This document shows positions 21,346 through 31,698 of a DNA stretch of 64,000 bases, piece by piece. Position 1 is the stretch's first letter, and every line of letters begins with the position of its first letter. The translations under genes and the position numbers were made by a program. Source of the DNA: Gadus chalcogrammus (taxonomy: Eukaryota > Chordata > Actinopteri > Gadiformes > Gadidae). The DNA is taken from positions 1,793,627 to 1,857,626 of the forward strand of contig NC_079427.1 in the NCBI RefSeq assembly GCF_026213295.1. The letters are read 5' to 3'. The notes under the pieces are model-generated. The model was not told where the DNA came from. It was given only the letters and a program-made list of their open reading frames with translations, and ran no database searches.

Positions 21346-22210
21346 TGGTTGGCAGGCTTGTTGTGATGTGGCTCCGGACTAGTTTCTCGAAACACTTCAT
21401 GATGACTGGTGTAAGGGCCACCGGCCGGTAGTCGTTGAGGCTGCTGACAGTAGTCTTTTTTGGTAGAGGAATGATTGTGGAGGACTTCAGGCAGGGTGGG
21501 ATCTTGCACTGGGACAGGGACTGGTTGATTATTTCAGTGAAGACATCAGCCAGTGGGTCAGCGCAGTCTCTCAGCACTCGTCACACCATCCAGTCCAGCA
21601 GCTTTCCTAGGATTGCCCGTAGTGTGCGCCTCACCTCATGTGCCTGCACTGTGAAGATGTTGTTGCTTGGGGCTGGTGGATGTGATGTTGCCACCTCCAG
21701 TGTCTAAGCCTCCAAGCGGGCAAAGAGGCAGTTCAGTTCCTCAGATAGCGAGGCAACACCGTTGGTTACTGTGAGGTTGCTGGACTTGTAGTTTGTGATC
21801 TGTTGGACCCCCTGCCACACCTGCCGTGAGTTGTTGCTGCTGAAGTGGTCCTCAATCTTATATGCTGTCTTGGCCTCCCTGATGCCTCTCTTCAGGCAGG
21901 TTCTGGCAGCGCTGTAATGTGCCTCATCTCCAGACTTGAAGGCGGTGTCCCTCTCCTTCAGCAGGGTCTGGACGTCTTTTGTCATCCAGGGTTTTTGGTT
22001 TTGATACACCCGGATGCGCTTGTCCACAGTGACAGTGTCAACACAATGCTTGATGTAGCAGAGTACGGTGGAGGTGTACCCTTCCAAGTCCTGATTTTTG
22101 AAAATGTCCCAGTTGGTATTTCCAAAACAGTCCTGCAGCTGCTGTGCGGAATCATCAGGCCAGGTTTTAACAGTGTGTTACTGGGGGGGCTTTTTTATCT
22201 CCCCGATAAC
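21346..22210 (-). mobile_element. Rex/L2-like LINE reverse-transcriptase fragment
   Basis: On the minus strand: EGYTSTVLCYIKHCVDTVTV, KPWMTKDVQTLLKERDTAFK and VWQGVQQITNYK (22087-21704) precede [20 protein letters not shown], then [20 protein letters not shown] and [17 protein letters not shown] (21577-21350). These are the linker and RT motifs 1-2a of a common fish non-LTR family. A frameshift or stop separates the two parts near 21590. RT motifs A-E are absent and the 3' part is cut where it meets DIRS sequence. Confidence 0.8.
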
Positions 22211-22317
22211 AAAACTATGGTCAATTTTATGTATTTATTAATATGACAGTTCAGGAGAGGAGATGGCCACATAGTTAAAAGGTCAGTTTTCTGTAGAGAA
22301 CAGTGCTCTTGTGATTC

Positions 22318-22512
22318 CCCTTCCGTTATTGATACGGTTGGAATAGTGGCAGTTCATATGTATCGTCAGACCACGCTCCAGACGGCGGCCTGCCACTTTA
22401 AGTGAGTGGAGCTCCTAACCCTAGGCAGAAAGTCTGGAAAAGGAGACCGTGGGATTCTTCAGGGGAGCCACATCCTCCTATACAGACTCACAGTAGTTTC
22501 AAGGCTGGAGAA
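22318..22512. repeat. Dispersed repeat; paralogue of the BEL insertion locus
   Basis: ACGGTTGGAATAGTGGCAGT, CGTCAGACCAC, CGCTCCAGACGG, GTGGGATTCTTCAGGGG and TCCTATACAGACTCA match sequences on either side of the BEL/Pao element (53757-53780 and 59231-59390). This copy lacks the element. Confidence 0.8.
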
Positions 22513-22539
22513 GACTTAGGTAAATAAAAATGTAACGTT

Positions 22540-22700
22540 TCTCGTGAGCACGAGAAAGTATCTGGTGCTCACGAGGAAGTATCTGGTGCGCACGCGAAAG
22601 TATCTCGTGAGCACGAAAAAAGTAACTTGTGCGCACGAGAAAATATGTCGCTCGCGCACGAGAAAGTATCTCATGAGCACGGGGAAATATTGTGCGCATA
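22540..22700. repeat. Minisatellite of palindromic ~22-bp units
   Basis: About seven diverged copies of a unit like AAAGTATCTCGTGAGCACGAG. Each unit carries an internal dyad CTCGTG-x-GCACGAG. A GT microsatellite adjoins. Confidence 0.85.
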
Positions 22701-22706
22701 TCACTG

Positions 22707-22710
<4 letters not shown>

Positions 22711-22779
<69 letters not shown>
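22711..22779. repeat. (GT)n microsatellite
   Basis: About 68 bp of uninterrupted GT. Confidence 0.95.
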
Positions 22780-23459
22780 CGTCAGCGAGTGGGTGGACAA
22801 GCGAGGAGAGCGAGCGATAGCGTTAATGAAGTAATGAACGAGTCCGGTTGTGTGTAAGAATAAAGTACCCAGCCTGTCAAGAATCAGTTGCCGCTTCATT
22901 CCAACCATATTCCGACCTATAAGCAGACCCACTGTCGGTCAAAGTGAAGGGTGTTGCCCCCGAGAGAGCATTGGCCCTGGAGGGAACGTCTCACCTGTGC
23001 TCCTCGGTCTGGGAGCCGACAGCAGGAAAGGTGTAACTAACCATCTCGTGGTTGGAGGCGGAGCGTAAGAGAGTATACGTGATCCAATAATTTGAGATAA
23101 AAATCAAGCACATTAATTTGAATGATTTTAGCTTGTGTGCCATCTCTATGTGCCATCTCTGTGCCGAATTCCAAGTGCGGGTGTGGTTTCGGATATATCA
23201 TATGCGTCGAGAGCATCGAAGAGCTCTAGTTCACAAAGCGGCCTCACATAAAACCTAAAATTATCAAACTTCTTCACGAACATTTTTTGTTTTCTTTGCA
23301 TGAAAAATTATCATTTAAATCCACAAACAACATATGTGTAATCCAGGGCATATAAAGACTGGGACCAGAAAATAATTATTTTCTCTCCATTGAAACCCAT
23401 TCATATTTTTCGATCTCATAGGTCCCATGAGCTCTACCGGAAGGGGCATGACTTCGCCA
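22780..23459. other. No gene seen; possible LTR-like segment
   Basis: 22850-22960 holds AATAAAG, a run reading CCAGCCTGTCAAGAATCAG and a GC-rich tract reminiscent of an LTR/leader, but no paired copy exists in the window. 23380-23455 has a diverged counterpart in wording near 1895-1990. No exon is seen. Confidence 0.35.
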
Positions 23460-23640
23460 CTCTATTGACAAACTCACTTGAAGGCGGGTGTCTGTTGAAG
23501 TTTAAAACTATTGGATCTGCCCAGTGCCACTCTGGATCTGCCATAACCAATCGGTAACGTTTGGCCGGGAATCACGTTGCGATAAAAAAAACACGAAATA
23601 CCGTGCATGAAGATGTTCATAAACAAGAGATGACTTTAAG
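23460..23640. repeat. Dispersed repeat, copy 2 (partner 8517-8720)
   Basis: Same orientation. Near-identical over about 110 bp (CTCACTTGAAGGCGGGTGTC to TTTGGCCGGGAATCAC), then diverged. Confidence 0.85.
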
Positions 23641-24140
23641 GATTAGATATCTGAACACTAATTTGCTTGATATTTGATATTGCAGAAAAGGACATGCTGA
23701 TGTTGTATTTGTGAAATCTAAGTTCTGATTATGTTATTACAGAGCGCAACCCTTTTTATTTTTTCAATTTAATATGTAGCCTAATATTTTATTAATTATT
23801 TTTATAATTTGTTGAAAAGGATGTTGTGTTGCAAAGAATAATGGTGGAGATGTGCACTCATGTTGAAGTAAATCCCCGTTGTGAAGCAACCATTACTTCC
23901 ACTGAATTGGAATTATTTTAGAAAAAATACACAGAATTACAAGGCTTAAGAGAACAGTGCGCTATTGTATGCTTAACATGTAAAGTTAGAATTACATTAG
24001 GCCTATTTTAATATGATAGGTTGTGATCTAAAGTGGGCCGGTCTGAGGCATGAAACTCCAGGGCTGAAAATGAGTCCCACTCCGGTATATAGTGCACTAT
24101 ATAGCCTACGTTATAGGGAACCCTAACCGATTTCGAACAA
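23641..24140. other. No gene seen; small repeat near 24083
   Basis: AT-rich. 24083-24140 (tatatagtgcactatatag, then aaccgatttcgaacaaggc) matches a motif inside the hAT MITE at 5538-6334. Confidence 0.5.
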
Positions 24141-24144
24141 GGCT

Positions 24145-24315
24145 ATGGAGTCCGCCTGCACAAGCAGCTCCGAGGAGCTTGTTTGTCAGCGAAAGACCAA
24201 CGGCTCCATAGTATGGAAATGGTTTGGATATAAGGTGTCTGACGAATTACAAAATCGCGTAATTTGTAGAGAGTGCTTAAAAACTGTCGCAACCAAAGGG
24301 TTGCAATTCTGTGCA
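24145..24315 (+). pseudogene. BED-type zinc finger fragment (ZBED/hAT transposase start)
   Basis: ATG frame of 56 codons: after an acidic/Ser start it reads SIVWKWFGYKVSDELQNRVI and CRECLKTVATKG, then a stop. Aromatic W-x-W-F followed by C-x2-C is the first half of a BED finger, the DNA-binding domain of hAT transposases. The H-x(3-5)-H half is lost. 24318-24360 (GAGGCGCACAxAGCTTTTGG) recurs at 43797-43835, so the insert is a known dispersed piece. Confidence 0.72.
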
Positions 24316-24514
24316 TAATATTCCGGAGGCGCACACAGCTTTTGGCCGTGATATTATATATTATAATGTTCTCCAATACGAGGCAGAGGCAGTGTCTAGT
24401 CCAGGCGCGTGCCGTCCATATGGGCAGGTGGGGCGGCGAACTCCCTGCAAAAGCATGCGCCCAAAAAAATAGTTCCTCAGTCATCATTCAGCAAATCATT
24501 AGTTAGTTAGTTAG

Positions 24515-25432
24515 TTAGGCCTTTAAGTTCCCAAAGGAACATAGGCCATCGACAAAACCCCTCCATCCTCTCCTGTCTTGGGCCCTCCGCTCCAGTTGAG
24601 GCCAGGACAGCCCTTCTTTCTTCATTTCCTGTTCTGTGGTTCTTCTCCAGGTGGTTCTCGGTCTGCCTCTCCTCCTCTTGCCCTGTGGGTTCCAGGTTAG
24701 GGCTTGCTTAGTGATTGACTTCTGTCTTCTGAGTGTATGGCCTATCCACTTCCATTTCCTCCTCCGGATTTGGGTTTCTATTGTTTCTTGTTTGGTGAGT
24801 TCCCACAGGTTGGCGTTTGAGATGGTGTTGGGCCAGTAGATTCCCAGGAGGCGTCTGAGGCACCGGTTGGTGAAAGTCTGCAGCTTATTGAGTATGTTAG
24901 TGGGGGTCTTCCAGGTTTCAGAGCCATATAGAAGGGTGGACTTGACGTTTGAGTTGAAGATTTGTAGTTTGGTCTTGAGTGACAGGTTTTTCATCTTCCA
25001 GATATTGTTGAGCATGTTGAATGTTGCCCTTGCCTTTCCAATTCTGGCTCGGACGTCCTCCTCTGTACCACCATCCACAGAAATGATAGTCCCCAGGTAT
25101 GTGAAGCTGGCTACTTCCTCTAGCTGGTTTTGGTTCATGGTTATGGGAGTGTTGTTGTTGCTGTTAATTCTCATTACTTTGGTTTTTGATGAGTTAGTTT
25201 TGAGCCCGAGCAGAGCAGCGGTATCCTCTAGCTTGCCTGATTTTTCCTGCATCTGTTGATGTGTGTGAGCCAGTAGTGCCAGGTCATCAGCAAAATCCAG
25301 ATCTTCTAGCTGCTCTGTCAGGCTCCACTGTATGCCAGTTCGGCTATTGCAGGTTACTTTACTTGTATCATGATCCAGTCTACGCAGAGGAGGAAGAGAA
25401 GTGGAGAGAGCAAGCACCCTTGCCGCACACAT
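24515..25432 (-). pseudogene. LINE ORF: reverse-transcriptase C-terminal part
   Basis: After about 40 shifted residues the frame contains the RT catalytic box LDFADDLALLAHT, the LGLKTNSSKTKVM and FTYLGTIISVDGG motifs, TLLYGSETW, a C-terminal WPNTISNANLWELTKQ, and RRRKWKWIGHTLRR before the stop. These are the RT thumb and C-terminal domains of the same element as 25434-27605. The first residues come from a frameshifted region and are not native. Confidence 0.87.
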
Positions 25433-25433
25433 G

Positions 25434-27605
25434 TCAGGACCTCAAAAGGCTCAGATATGCATAGGTGCTCCTAATGATGTGGGTTATTTTTGCCGGGATC
25501 CCGTAGTGGGCCGTCAGTTTCCACAGCATCTCCCTATCCACACTGTCGAAGGCTTTTTCAAAATCTATGAAATTTACATAGACAGAAGTGTTCCATTCGA
25601 TGGACTGCTCAATGATAATCCTGAGGGTGGCGGTTTGGTCTCCACAGGATCTGTTTTCCCTGAAGCCGGCCTGGTTTTCCCTCAGTTTCTCATCCAACCC
25701 CTTCTGAAGCCTCTCCAGCAGGATCCGGTTGAGCACCTTCCCTGGAGTTGATAGGAGCATAATTCCGCGGTAGTTCTTGCAGTCCCTGAGGTCTCCTTTC
25801 TTTGGGATTTTCACAATGTGTCCATCTTTCCAGTCTGATGGGACACATTCTTCCTCCCAGATGGTTTTCAGTAGGTGGTGGAGCATGTTGGTAGAGGTTT
25901 CGATGTCGGCTTTCAAGGCTTCTGCTGGAATACCGTCGGGTCCCTCTGCTTTCCCTCCTCTCAATGTCTTAATGGCTTTTTTGATTTCTGGCTTGGTGGG
26001 GGGATTGCAGTTTATCTTCACCAAGTTTGGTGATGGTGGGATTTCTGCTGTCAGATGTGGGGCCTGCCTATTGAGCAGTGCTCTAAAGTGTTCTGTCCAT
26101 CTCTTCACTTGGTCTTCCTTGGTTGTGAGGAGTACACCCTGTGCATTTTTAATGTGTGCCTGTGTGTGTCTGAATCTGCCTGTGAGCTTTTTAGTGGTTA
26201 GGTATAGGTCCTTCAGGTTGTTCTTTCCTGCTGCTTCTTCTGCCTGTTGTGCTAGATCCTCAATGTATTTCTTCTTGTCTCTCCTTACACTTTTCTTCAC
26301 TTCCTTGTTTGCTGCTGCATAGTCTCTCTGTGCTGCCATCTTGGTTGCTCTGGTTTTGCTTCTGTTTAATGCCTCCTTTTTCCCCCTCCTCTCGCTCACT
26401 TTTCTGGTGGTGTCTGTGGAAAGCCAGGGTTTGTTGTCTGTCTTTCGTCTCCCTACTACTTCCTCACATGTGTCTTTCCACATGTTTTTCAGACCTTTCC
26501 ATATCTCATCCACTTCCCTGGGGGTTTCTATTTCTATTTCCAGTGCTTGATACCGGTTGTGCAGTGCGATTTTGTAGAGTTCTGTTGTACCTATATCCTG
26601 AAATTGTTGTATGTTAAATTTGACCCTTCCTTCTCCGTGTTTCATGGCTTTTAATTTCAGCTGAATCTTTGCTGTGAGGAGGTGATGGTCAGACCCTGCG
26701 TCTGCTGCTCTTCTGGCTCTAACGTCCAGCAGTGAGTGCCTAAACTTCTGGCTGATGCAGATGTGGTCAATTTGATTTTCTGTGATGTGGTCAGCAGACA
26801 CCCATGTTATTTTATGGATGTTCTTGTGTTGGAACACTGACCCACCGATGACCAAGTTGTTGTCTGCACAGGCTTCTGCAAATCTCTCTCCATTCTCATT
26901 CATGGTGCCTAGTCCTTCTTTTCCCATTATTAGCTCGTAGCCGTTGTTGTTTCCACCTATCTTTGCATTCATGTCTCCCATCAAGATCATGATGTCCTTT
27001 TCTTTCCTGGACTGTAGAATGTGATGCAGTTGGTTGTAAAATTGGTCCTTGGTTTCATCATCAGTGTCGTTGGTGGGGGCATAACATTGTACCACTTGGA
27101 GGTTTATTTTCTTGTGTGTGGTTTGGAATTTGGCTGTAATGATCCTTGAATTGATGGGTTCCCAGCTGATCAGGGCCCTCTGTGCTTCTTTGGACAACAT
27201 GAATGCTACTCCCTGAGTGTGTGGTGCAGAGTCATCTGGATGTCCAGAGTAGAGGATGGTCTCTCCACTCGCCAGCTTGACCTGCCCTGACTGGAGCCAC
27301 CTGGTTTCTCCCAGACCAAGGAGAGATATTTTATATCTCCTCATTTCCTCCGCTATCATTGCTGCCTTTCCCCCAGCGTACATGGTCCTCACGTTCCATG
27401 TTGCTATGTTTGTGGGTCGCCTTGAGGTCAGAAGCAGTTTCGGACGTGCTGTCTCCTTTCGGTTTTCCAGGCACGTCGTCATCATCTCTTTAGCTTGAGG
27501 TGCTGTAGAGGCTTCTTTCCCAAGGGGTAAGGATTTCTTGGGTTTCGTCGATGTTTTGGTAGCTATTCTGTTTTTACGGGGTGGGATCGCTGGCCCCACG
27601 CCCAA
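25434..27605 (-). pseudogene. LINE ORF: endonuclease plus N-terminal reverse transcriptase
   Basis: A 723-codon frame. Residues ~65-330 form an AP endonuclease: NIATWNVRTMY, LGLGETRWL, MGDMNAKIG, and the C-terminal GSDHHLL with the catalytic Asp-His. RT motifs follow: FRALLNRQ, GKAEGPDGIPAE, WKDGHIVKIPKKGD, NYRGIMLLSTPGKVLNRIL, the Asp of motif A in FIDFEKAFDSVDRE, and a RENQAGFRENRSCGDQ block. The frame then runs off at 25434, where the conserved VRQGCLLSP block appears in a different frame, so at least one frameshift separates it from the FADD part. Confidence 0.87.
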
Positions 27606-28164
27606 CCCCCATCTAAGGGGGAGTGTTTTGGAGTTGACTTGTTAGTCTTCTTCCCTCGCCTATTGTCTTCCAGGTAATAGATTAAAGTCTCATACCACGT
27701 GAGGCCAGACAGGCTTTAGGTAGTGTACAAGCTGTCTCGGCACGTCAAGCCCAACCAACTCCTGCTACTGTGTAATGAAAGCTGCCCACGGGCAGCAAAC
27801 CCTACCAGCAGCGCGAGACAGCAAATCATTGCTCCAAGTTTATTTAAAATAATGTGATTGTCACATTAACTATCTATAGTTTCTGTAGGCTTTCCGACTA
27901 TTTTTGGTCTGTTGATTTCAAATTGATGGTGGTGAATGCGACTTAGTTGAGTTTTAACGTGTCATGCAATGTGGGGCCGGGGAGATCAACAACCGCGTCC
28001 CTCCGTATGTTTTTCGCATAACCCTGCAGGCTGCAATCGGAATTGCAATCCGCGCTATAAGACGCCCAAATGGTCGTAAAGTAGTCTGCCCCATGGTCAT
28101 ATTCTAGGACTGCTGTTGTTTAAAATCGAATTACTCCGCCTGTATCTTTCGTCTTTCGGCGGAC

Positions 28165-29555
28165 ATGGCGAGTGGTGTTGCACCTGCGATTAATTCTGTT
28201 GAGTCTATTAAAAAAACCATTTGATAGGTTAAAATTTGAAGAGAAATTAGCCATCAAACAACTTGGACCAGACAAACCGGCTATTCGTATTAGCCAACAA
28301 ACGACGGATAGAGGGAAAACGTACAACAGAACTTTCTCCCGAGCTTGGTATGAGAAGAAAAAATGGCTATGTGGTTGCTCAAAAATAAACACTGTTTTTT
28401 GTTTCCCATGTCTACTCTTCCGAGCAAGTGTGCCCAGGTCAAGGAGATGTATGGACCACGGGTGTGAGCGACGTGAAGAACTTTTCAGAACGAGCTAAGA
28501 AACATGAGTCAAGCAAAGCACATTTACATTCAATTAAACTTGCCATGCTAGGTCAAGCTAATATTGACGCGCAGCTGGACGAGGGCTATCATGCAAGTGT
28601 GAGGAATCACAATAAGGAGGTCGACAATAACCGACACATTCTGTCAAAGCTCATTGACTGTAAAATTCTCTGGAGCATTCGAACTGACTCTCAGAGGACA
28701 TGACGAGTCTGAATCATCAGATAACCCTGGTGTCTTCCTGGGCTTAGTGGATTTAGTAGCATCATTGGATAGCGCAAGGAGAGAACATCTGGAGAGGCCA
28801 CGGTGTGCAAAGGTACGTCCAACCGCATTCAGAATGAGCTTCTCGATTGCATGCTTGATGTAATTCAGGGACGCATTATAAAGGATCTGAAAAACACAGA
28901 ATTCCTGGCAGTGCAGGCCGCAGAAATGACTGATGTTTCAACCCATTGCCAATTCGTTGTTGTGCTTCGTAACATAGACGAAGCCAACACATTGCAGGAG
29001 AGATTCTTTAGTTTCAAAACAAATTGATGGAGGCAAGACCACAGAGGCCATCTCTAATGTACTTCTGCAACAGTTGGGTGTCGTTTGTTCAGCGGAGAAT
29101 GAGGTGGACCGGGACAGGCTGATAGCACAAACATATGATGGAGCGAGTGTGATGCGAGGAGCAACAGGTGGAGTGAGGAGGAAGGTTCAGGACATTTATC
29201 CCAATGCCCACTTCATACACTGCTATATGCACACCAACTTAATTTGGTTATGCAACAGGCCGTGTCCTCATTTACGCCTGTGCGTGGCTTCTTCTCTGAC
29301 ATCAGCGGCTTTTCTTCCTTTTTCTCACGTTCCCCAAAGAGAACTGCCACTTTGGACAGCATTGTAGCAAGGAGGTTGCCACGCGCATCCCAGACGCGCT
29401 GGAACTTTCATAGTCGCGCAGTCAGTACAGTGTATGAGAATAAGGATCTCAATGCTGTCCATCGAAAAGCGACTTACATACCTGATTTCAACAGAATTGT
29501 CATTGAGAAATTTGCACACATGAAAGAGCGTCGGGCCAAGTTCCTGTATGAATGA
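28165..29555 (+). pseudogene. hAT transposase (ZMYM1-like, TTF zinc finger plus DUF4371), multiply frameshifted
   Basis: ATG near 28165 reads MASGVAPAINSVESIKKTI, then a poly-A slip at ~28210. Next come FEEKLAIKQLGPDKPAIR and WYEKKKWLCGCSKINTVFCF followed by PCLLFR (TTF-type zinc finger, 28230-28430), then VKNFSERAKKHESSKAHL, NHNKEVDNNRHILSKLID (DUF4371), EFLAVQAAEMTDVSTHCQ (the D of the RNase H-like core), LIAQTYDGASVMRGATGG, YPNAHFIHCYMHTN, and SQTRWNFHSRAVSTV. At least four frameshifts separate these blocks and the C-terminal dimerisation region is largely missing. Inactive. Confidence 0.88.
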
Positions 29556-30100
29556 AGGTCTGATAGCTTGCTTGATGACTTCTCATAAGTTGTTTGTTTA
29601 TGTTTGTTTGTTTGTTGCCGACTTTCGTTCTGTATAGGCCTGGCTTTTGATTCCTACTTTTCATTAATTTATTTGCATTGCACTTGCCTATGTTGTCTAT
29701 CGACAGAAAACATATATTTGGATATTCGGTTGGAATCGTTAAGGCAATGAAGCCTATTTATTTATTTCAGCAGGTATTAAAATTGTATAACTGATTTCAT
29801 ACCTGATTTAAACAGCTGTTATTGAGAAATAGGCCTACCTGATTTCAAAAGTGTTGAGAGATTTGCACACATCGTCGGGCCAAGTTCAAAATTGAAGGTC
29901 TGCTTGATTGATGACTTGTATTTCGACTTTTCATGTATTTGCAATGCACTCGCTAAGCCTGTTGTTAAATTGTTGCTCCGATTGTTAAAATAAAATATCG
30001 AAGAAATAACATCCCTATAATGTCGAATTTGTCCTTTGAAGTGTTTGACTTTGCAGAGTTGGTGTTTCCTTGCAGATATAGGCTATTCTAATTAGCCCGA
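29556..30100. other. 3' non-coding part of the hAT element
   Basis: AT-rich, with internally repeated short phrases (acctgatttcaac, cgggccaagttc). No exon is seen. Confidence 0.5.
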
Positions 30101-30571
30101 CATCATATGACGAGTGTTGCGGATGGCACTTCAAAAGCGTGCAGTAACATTAGGCTATTATTTTATTTTTGATTCTTACTCACAATTAGTTTAGTTAACA
30201 TGTTTTAATGTAGCTCAAAATATACATGTTAAAAATATATATAAATTGTGGGTGTGGTCATACGCCAGTAGTTTCTGCCCCACCGAAATGAAGGGACACC
30301 GCACGCAACTGCCCGCTAACCTGACCCATCCACCGTGCAAGGTTTCGTATTGGTCACTTCTTCTTCTGATTCACTTCTGTTTCTTTACCGGCCCCCATTT
30401 CCTGAAGATACATTTAAATGGGTTTGAGGGGTAAAGTTGAGTCTACAAACCTGTAATAAGCCTTTAAAAGGTATCCGGTCGAATCTGCATTTTTTGAAGA
30501 ACATACAGTAGCCTACGTCATATGTTCTTCAGGGAGTCAAGGAACAAAGCACCACCACGCAAAACACTAAC

Positions 30572-30619
30572 CTTTCGTTTTTTCCGTTGGCTCGCCTACC
30601 GTCTTGTTGTCCCCATGCC
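30572..30619 (-). CDS. 16-residue phase 1-1 linker exon
   Basis: A 48-bp exon between a strong acceptor (CCCTTTCTTATCCTAG|GG) and donor AAAG|GTTAGT. It encodes HGDNKTVGEPTEKTK, hydrophilic, with no domain. Its donor-side intron (agcaccacc...ctaacctttc) is alignable with those after the exons at 61573-61611, 52223-52334 and 7539-7853. Its acceptor-side intron (gacaatccatagagaggcag) matches the intron just upstream of the Death-domain exon at 7036-7326. In phase it joins the ATG exon at 30860-31175 to any downstream module. Confidence 0.7.
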
Positions 30620-30859
30620 CTAGGATAAGAAAGGGATTGTCAAAAAAAAAAGAAAAAAGACAAGACAATCCATAGAGAGGCAGGTCAAGTTCCACCTATC
30701 GAGATGATGGACCACTCAAGGAAGAATACTTTCTTAATGTGTCGGTAGTAATCATTTTGTACTGAGACCAATCATCTCATTGAAAAGATGACACCCCTAA
30801 CACAATTTTACTTTAGAACTAAAATAGAAATGAACATATAATAGGTCGAAAACTTTTAC

Positions 30860-31175
30860 CAAAACTCAAACTGCTCGATGAGGCGGTAGACCCACTGTCT
30901 CCCCATTCCACGTCTTTAAGCTTATACGTTTCTAGGACTGTCTCGTCCTGCAGAAGCCCAATGAACTCGGATTGTCTTCCTTTGTTAATGAGTTTGTCCA
31001 CGAGCTTGATAACGAGATCCTCTGCGTCCCCCTTACTGATGGAGTTTAGTTTGGTGTATTCGCGGCCGTTTATCAGTCCTTTCTCTATCACTTTGCCAAG
31101 TATGAATTGGGAATCTGCCGATAGAATTTCTTGAATGATTGTCTTGTTGCGTACAATAGCGTTATTGAGTGCCAT
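30860..31175 (-). CDS. N-terminal CARD-like exon with start codon
   Basis: ATG at 31175 opens 105 codons ending in phase 1 at donor TTTTG|GTAAAA. The helical domain reads MALNNAIVRNKTIIQEILSA, then FILGKVIEKGLINGREYTKL, DAEDLVIKLVDKLINKG and FIGLLQDETVLETYKL, followed by a Ser-rich tail. The N-terminal position, IIQEIL start, a turn GLI-x-x-x-EY, and LVDKLINKG before a last amphipathic helix fit a CARD of the fish caspase/adaptor type; another death-fold class is possible. An interferon-type motif or, alternatively, a splice acceptor lies just upstream (31198-31208). The start codon is chosen because it is the first ATG and gives the full first helix. Confidence 0.8.
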
Positions 31176-31197
31176 TCTTGAACCTCAGGTAGAGAAT

Positions 31198-31208
31198 GAA
31201 ACTGAAAG
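31198..31208 (-). promoter_or_regulatory. ISRE-like motif, or a splice acceptor, upstream of the CARD-like start codon
   Basis: On the minus strand CTTTCAGTTTC matches the interferon-stimulated response element core TTTCNNTTTC, 22 bp upstream of the ATG. The same bases also form a good 3' splice site (CCGCTCTCTTTCAG|TTTC). The two readings are incompatible in a simple way: either a very short 5' UTR under interferon control, or a non-coding first exon further up. An AT-rich tatatata stretch lies at 31300-31330. Confidence 0.4.
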
Positions 31209-31359
31209 AGAGCGGACAAGTTACGTGTTATGCTCCTCCTCTTAAACAAATAAGACAATGACACAAAGACAGAGATCAAATTACGGAAATGTTTCTAAAA
31301 AAAATAAAATCTATATATAATTATATATATGTATATATGCATATAAAAAGTAATATGTA

Positions 31360-31540
31360 TGTAACCGAGCGTTTTATTGTTGTGTCTATTGGGCAATAAA
31401 AAAGAAGAATCGAACAACTCTACACGGGGCGATCCTCTTTATTATTTTCGCGCTCCCAACACACAGCCAAAACAGCGACCCACACGTAGACACTTCCGTT
31501 CTGCTCCTTCAAAATAAAGGTCCCTAGGAACTCGGTTACA
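31360..31540 (-). mobile_element. LTR (181 bp) with adjacent polypurine tract
   Basis: Read on the minus strand it starts TGTAACCGAG and ends CTCGGTTACA, perfect 10-bp inverted ends, with an AATAAA at 31490-31510 and a GC-rich R/U5-like part. Immediately outside its 5' end lies a purine tract (complement of 31545-31560), as expected before a 3' LTR. The internal region is cut off within about 160 bp. Confidence 0.65.
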
Positions 31541-31698
31541 TAACTCCCCCCCTTCAAAAGAAACGTCCCCATTTCCACACAGCAACAACCTACGCGCACT
31601 TACGAAAAAAAGAAAAGAAAACGGAGCCACTTGCAACAATATGTAGCAGTAACAAGGGAACATAACATTTTTACCTTTAAATAACAATCAACACGATA

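Larger units (their letters stand above)
24501..27818 (-). mobile_element. RTE-like LINE with 12-bp target duplication
   Basis: A near-full-length non-LTR element on the minus strand. CAGCAAATCATT flanks it at 24489-24500 and 27819-27830. The 3' tail is (CTAA)n (24501-24520). The coding part spans 27605 to 24515 with an apurinic endonuclease, a reverse transcriptase and a C-terminal part, broken by frameshifts near 25380-25440. The endonuclease/RT type resembles the family often annotated as craniofacial development protein 2-like (RTE/BovB-related), but the clade needs a tree. Confidence 0.88.
24400..30312 (+). mobile_element. hAT transposon (ZMYM1-like) carrying a nested LINE
   Basis: Left end CAGGCGCGTGCCGTCCATAT and right end the reverse complement of CAGTTGCGTGCGGTGTCCC are related inverted termini. 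An inverted copy of the right end occurs at 14478-14665. The body is about 2.6 kb once the 3.3-kb LINE (24501-27818) is removed, and holds a broken transposase (28165-29555). A clear 8-bp target duplication was not found, so the outer boundaries are approximate. Confidence 0.7.
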
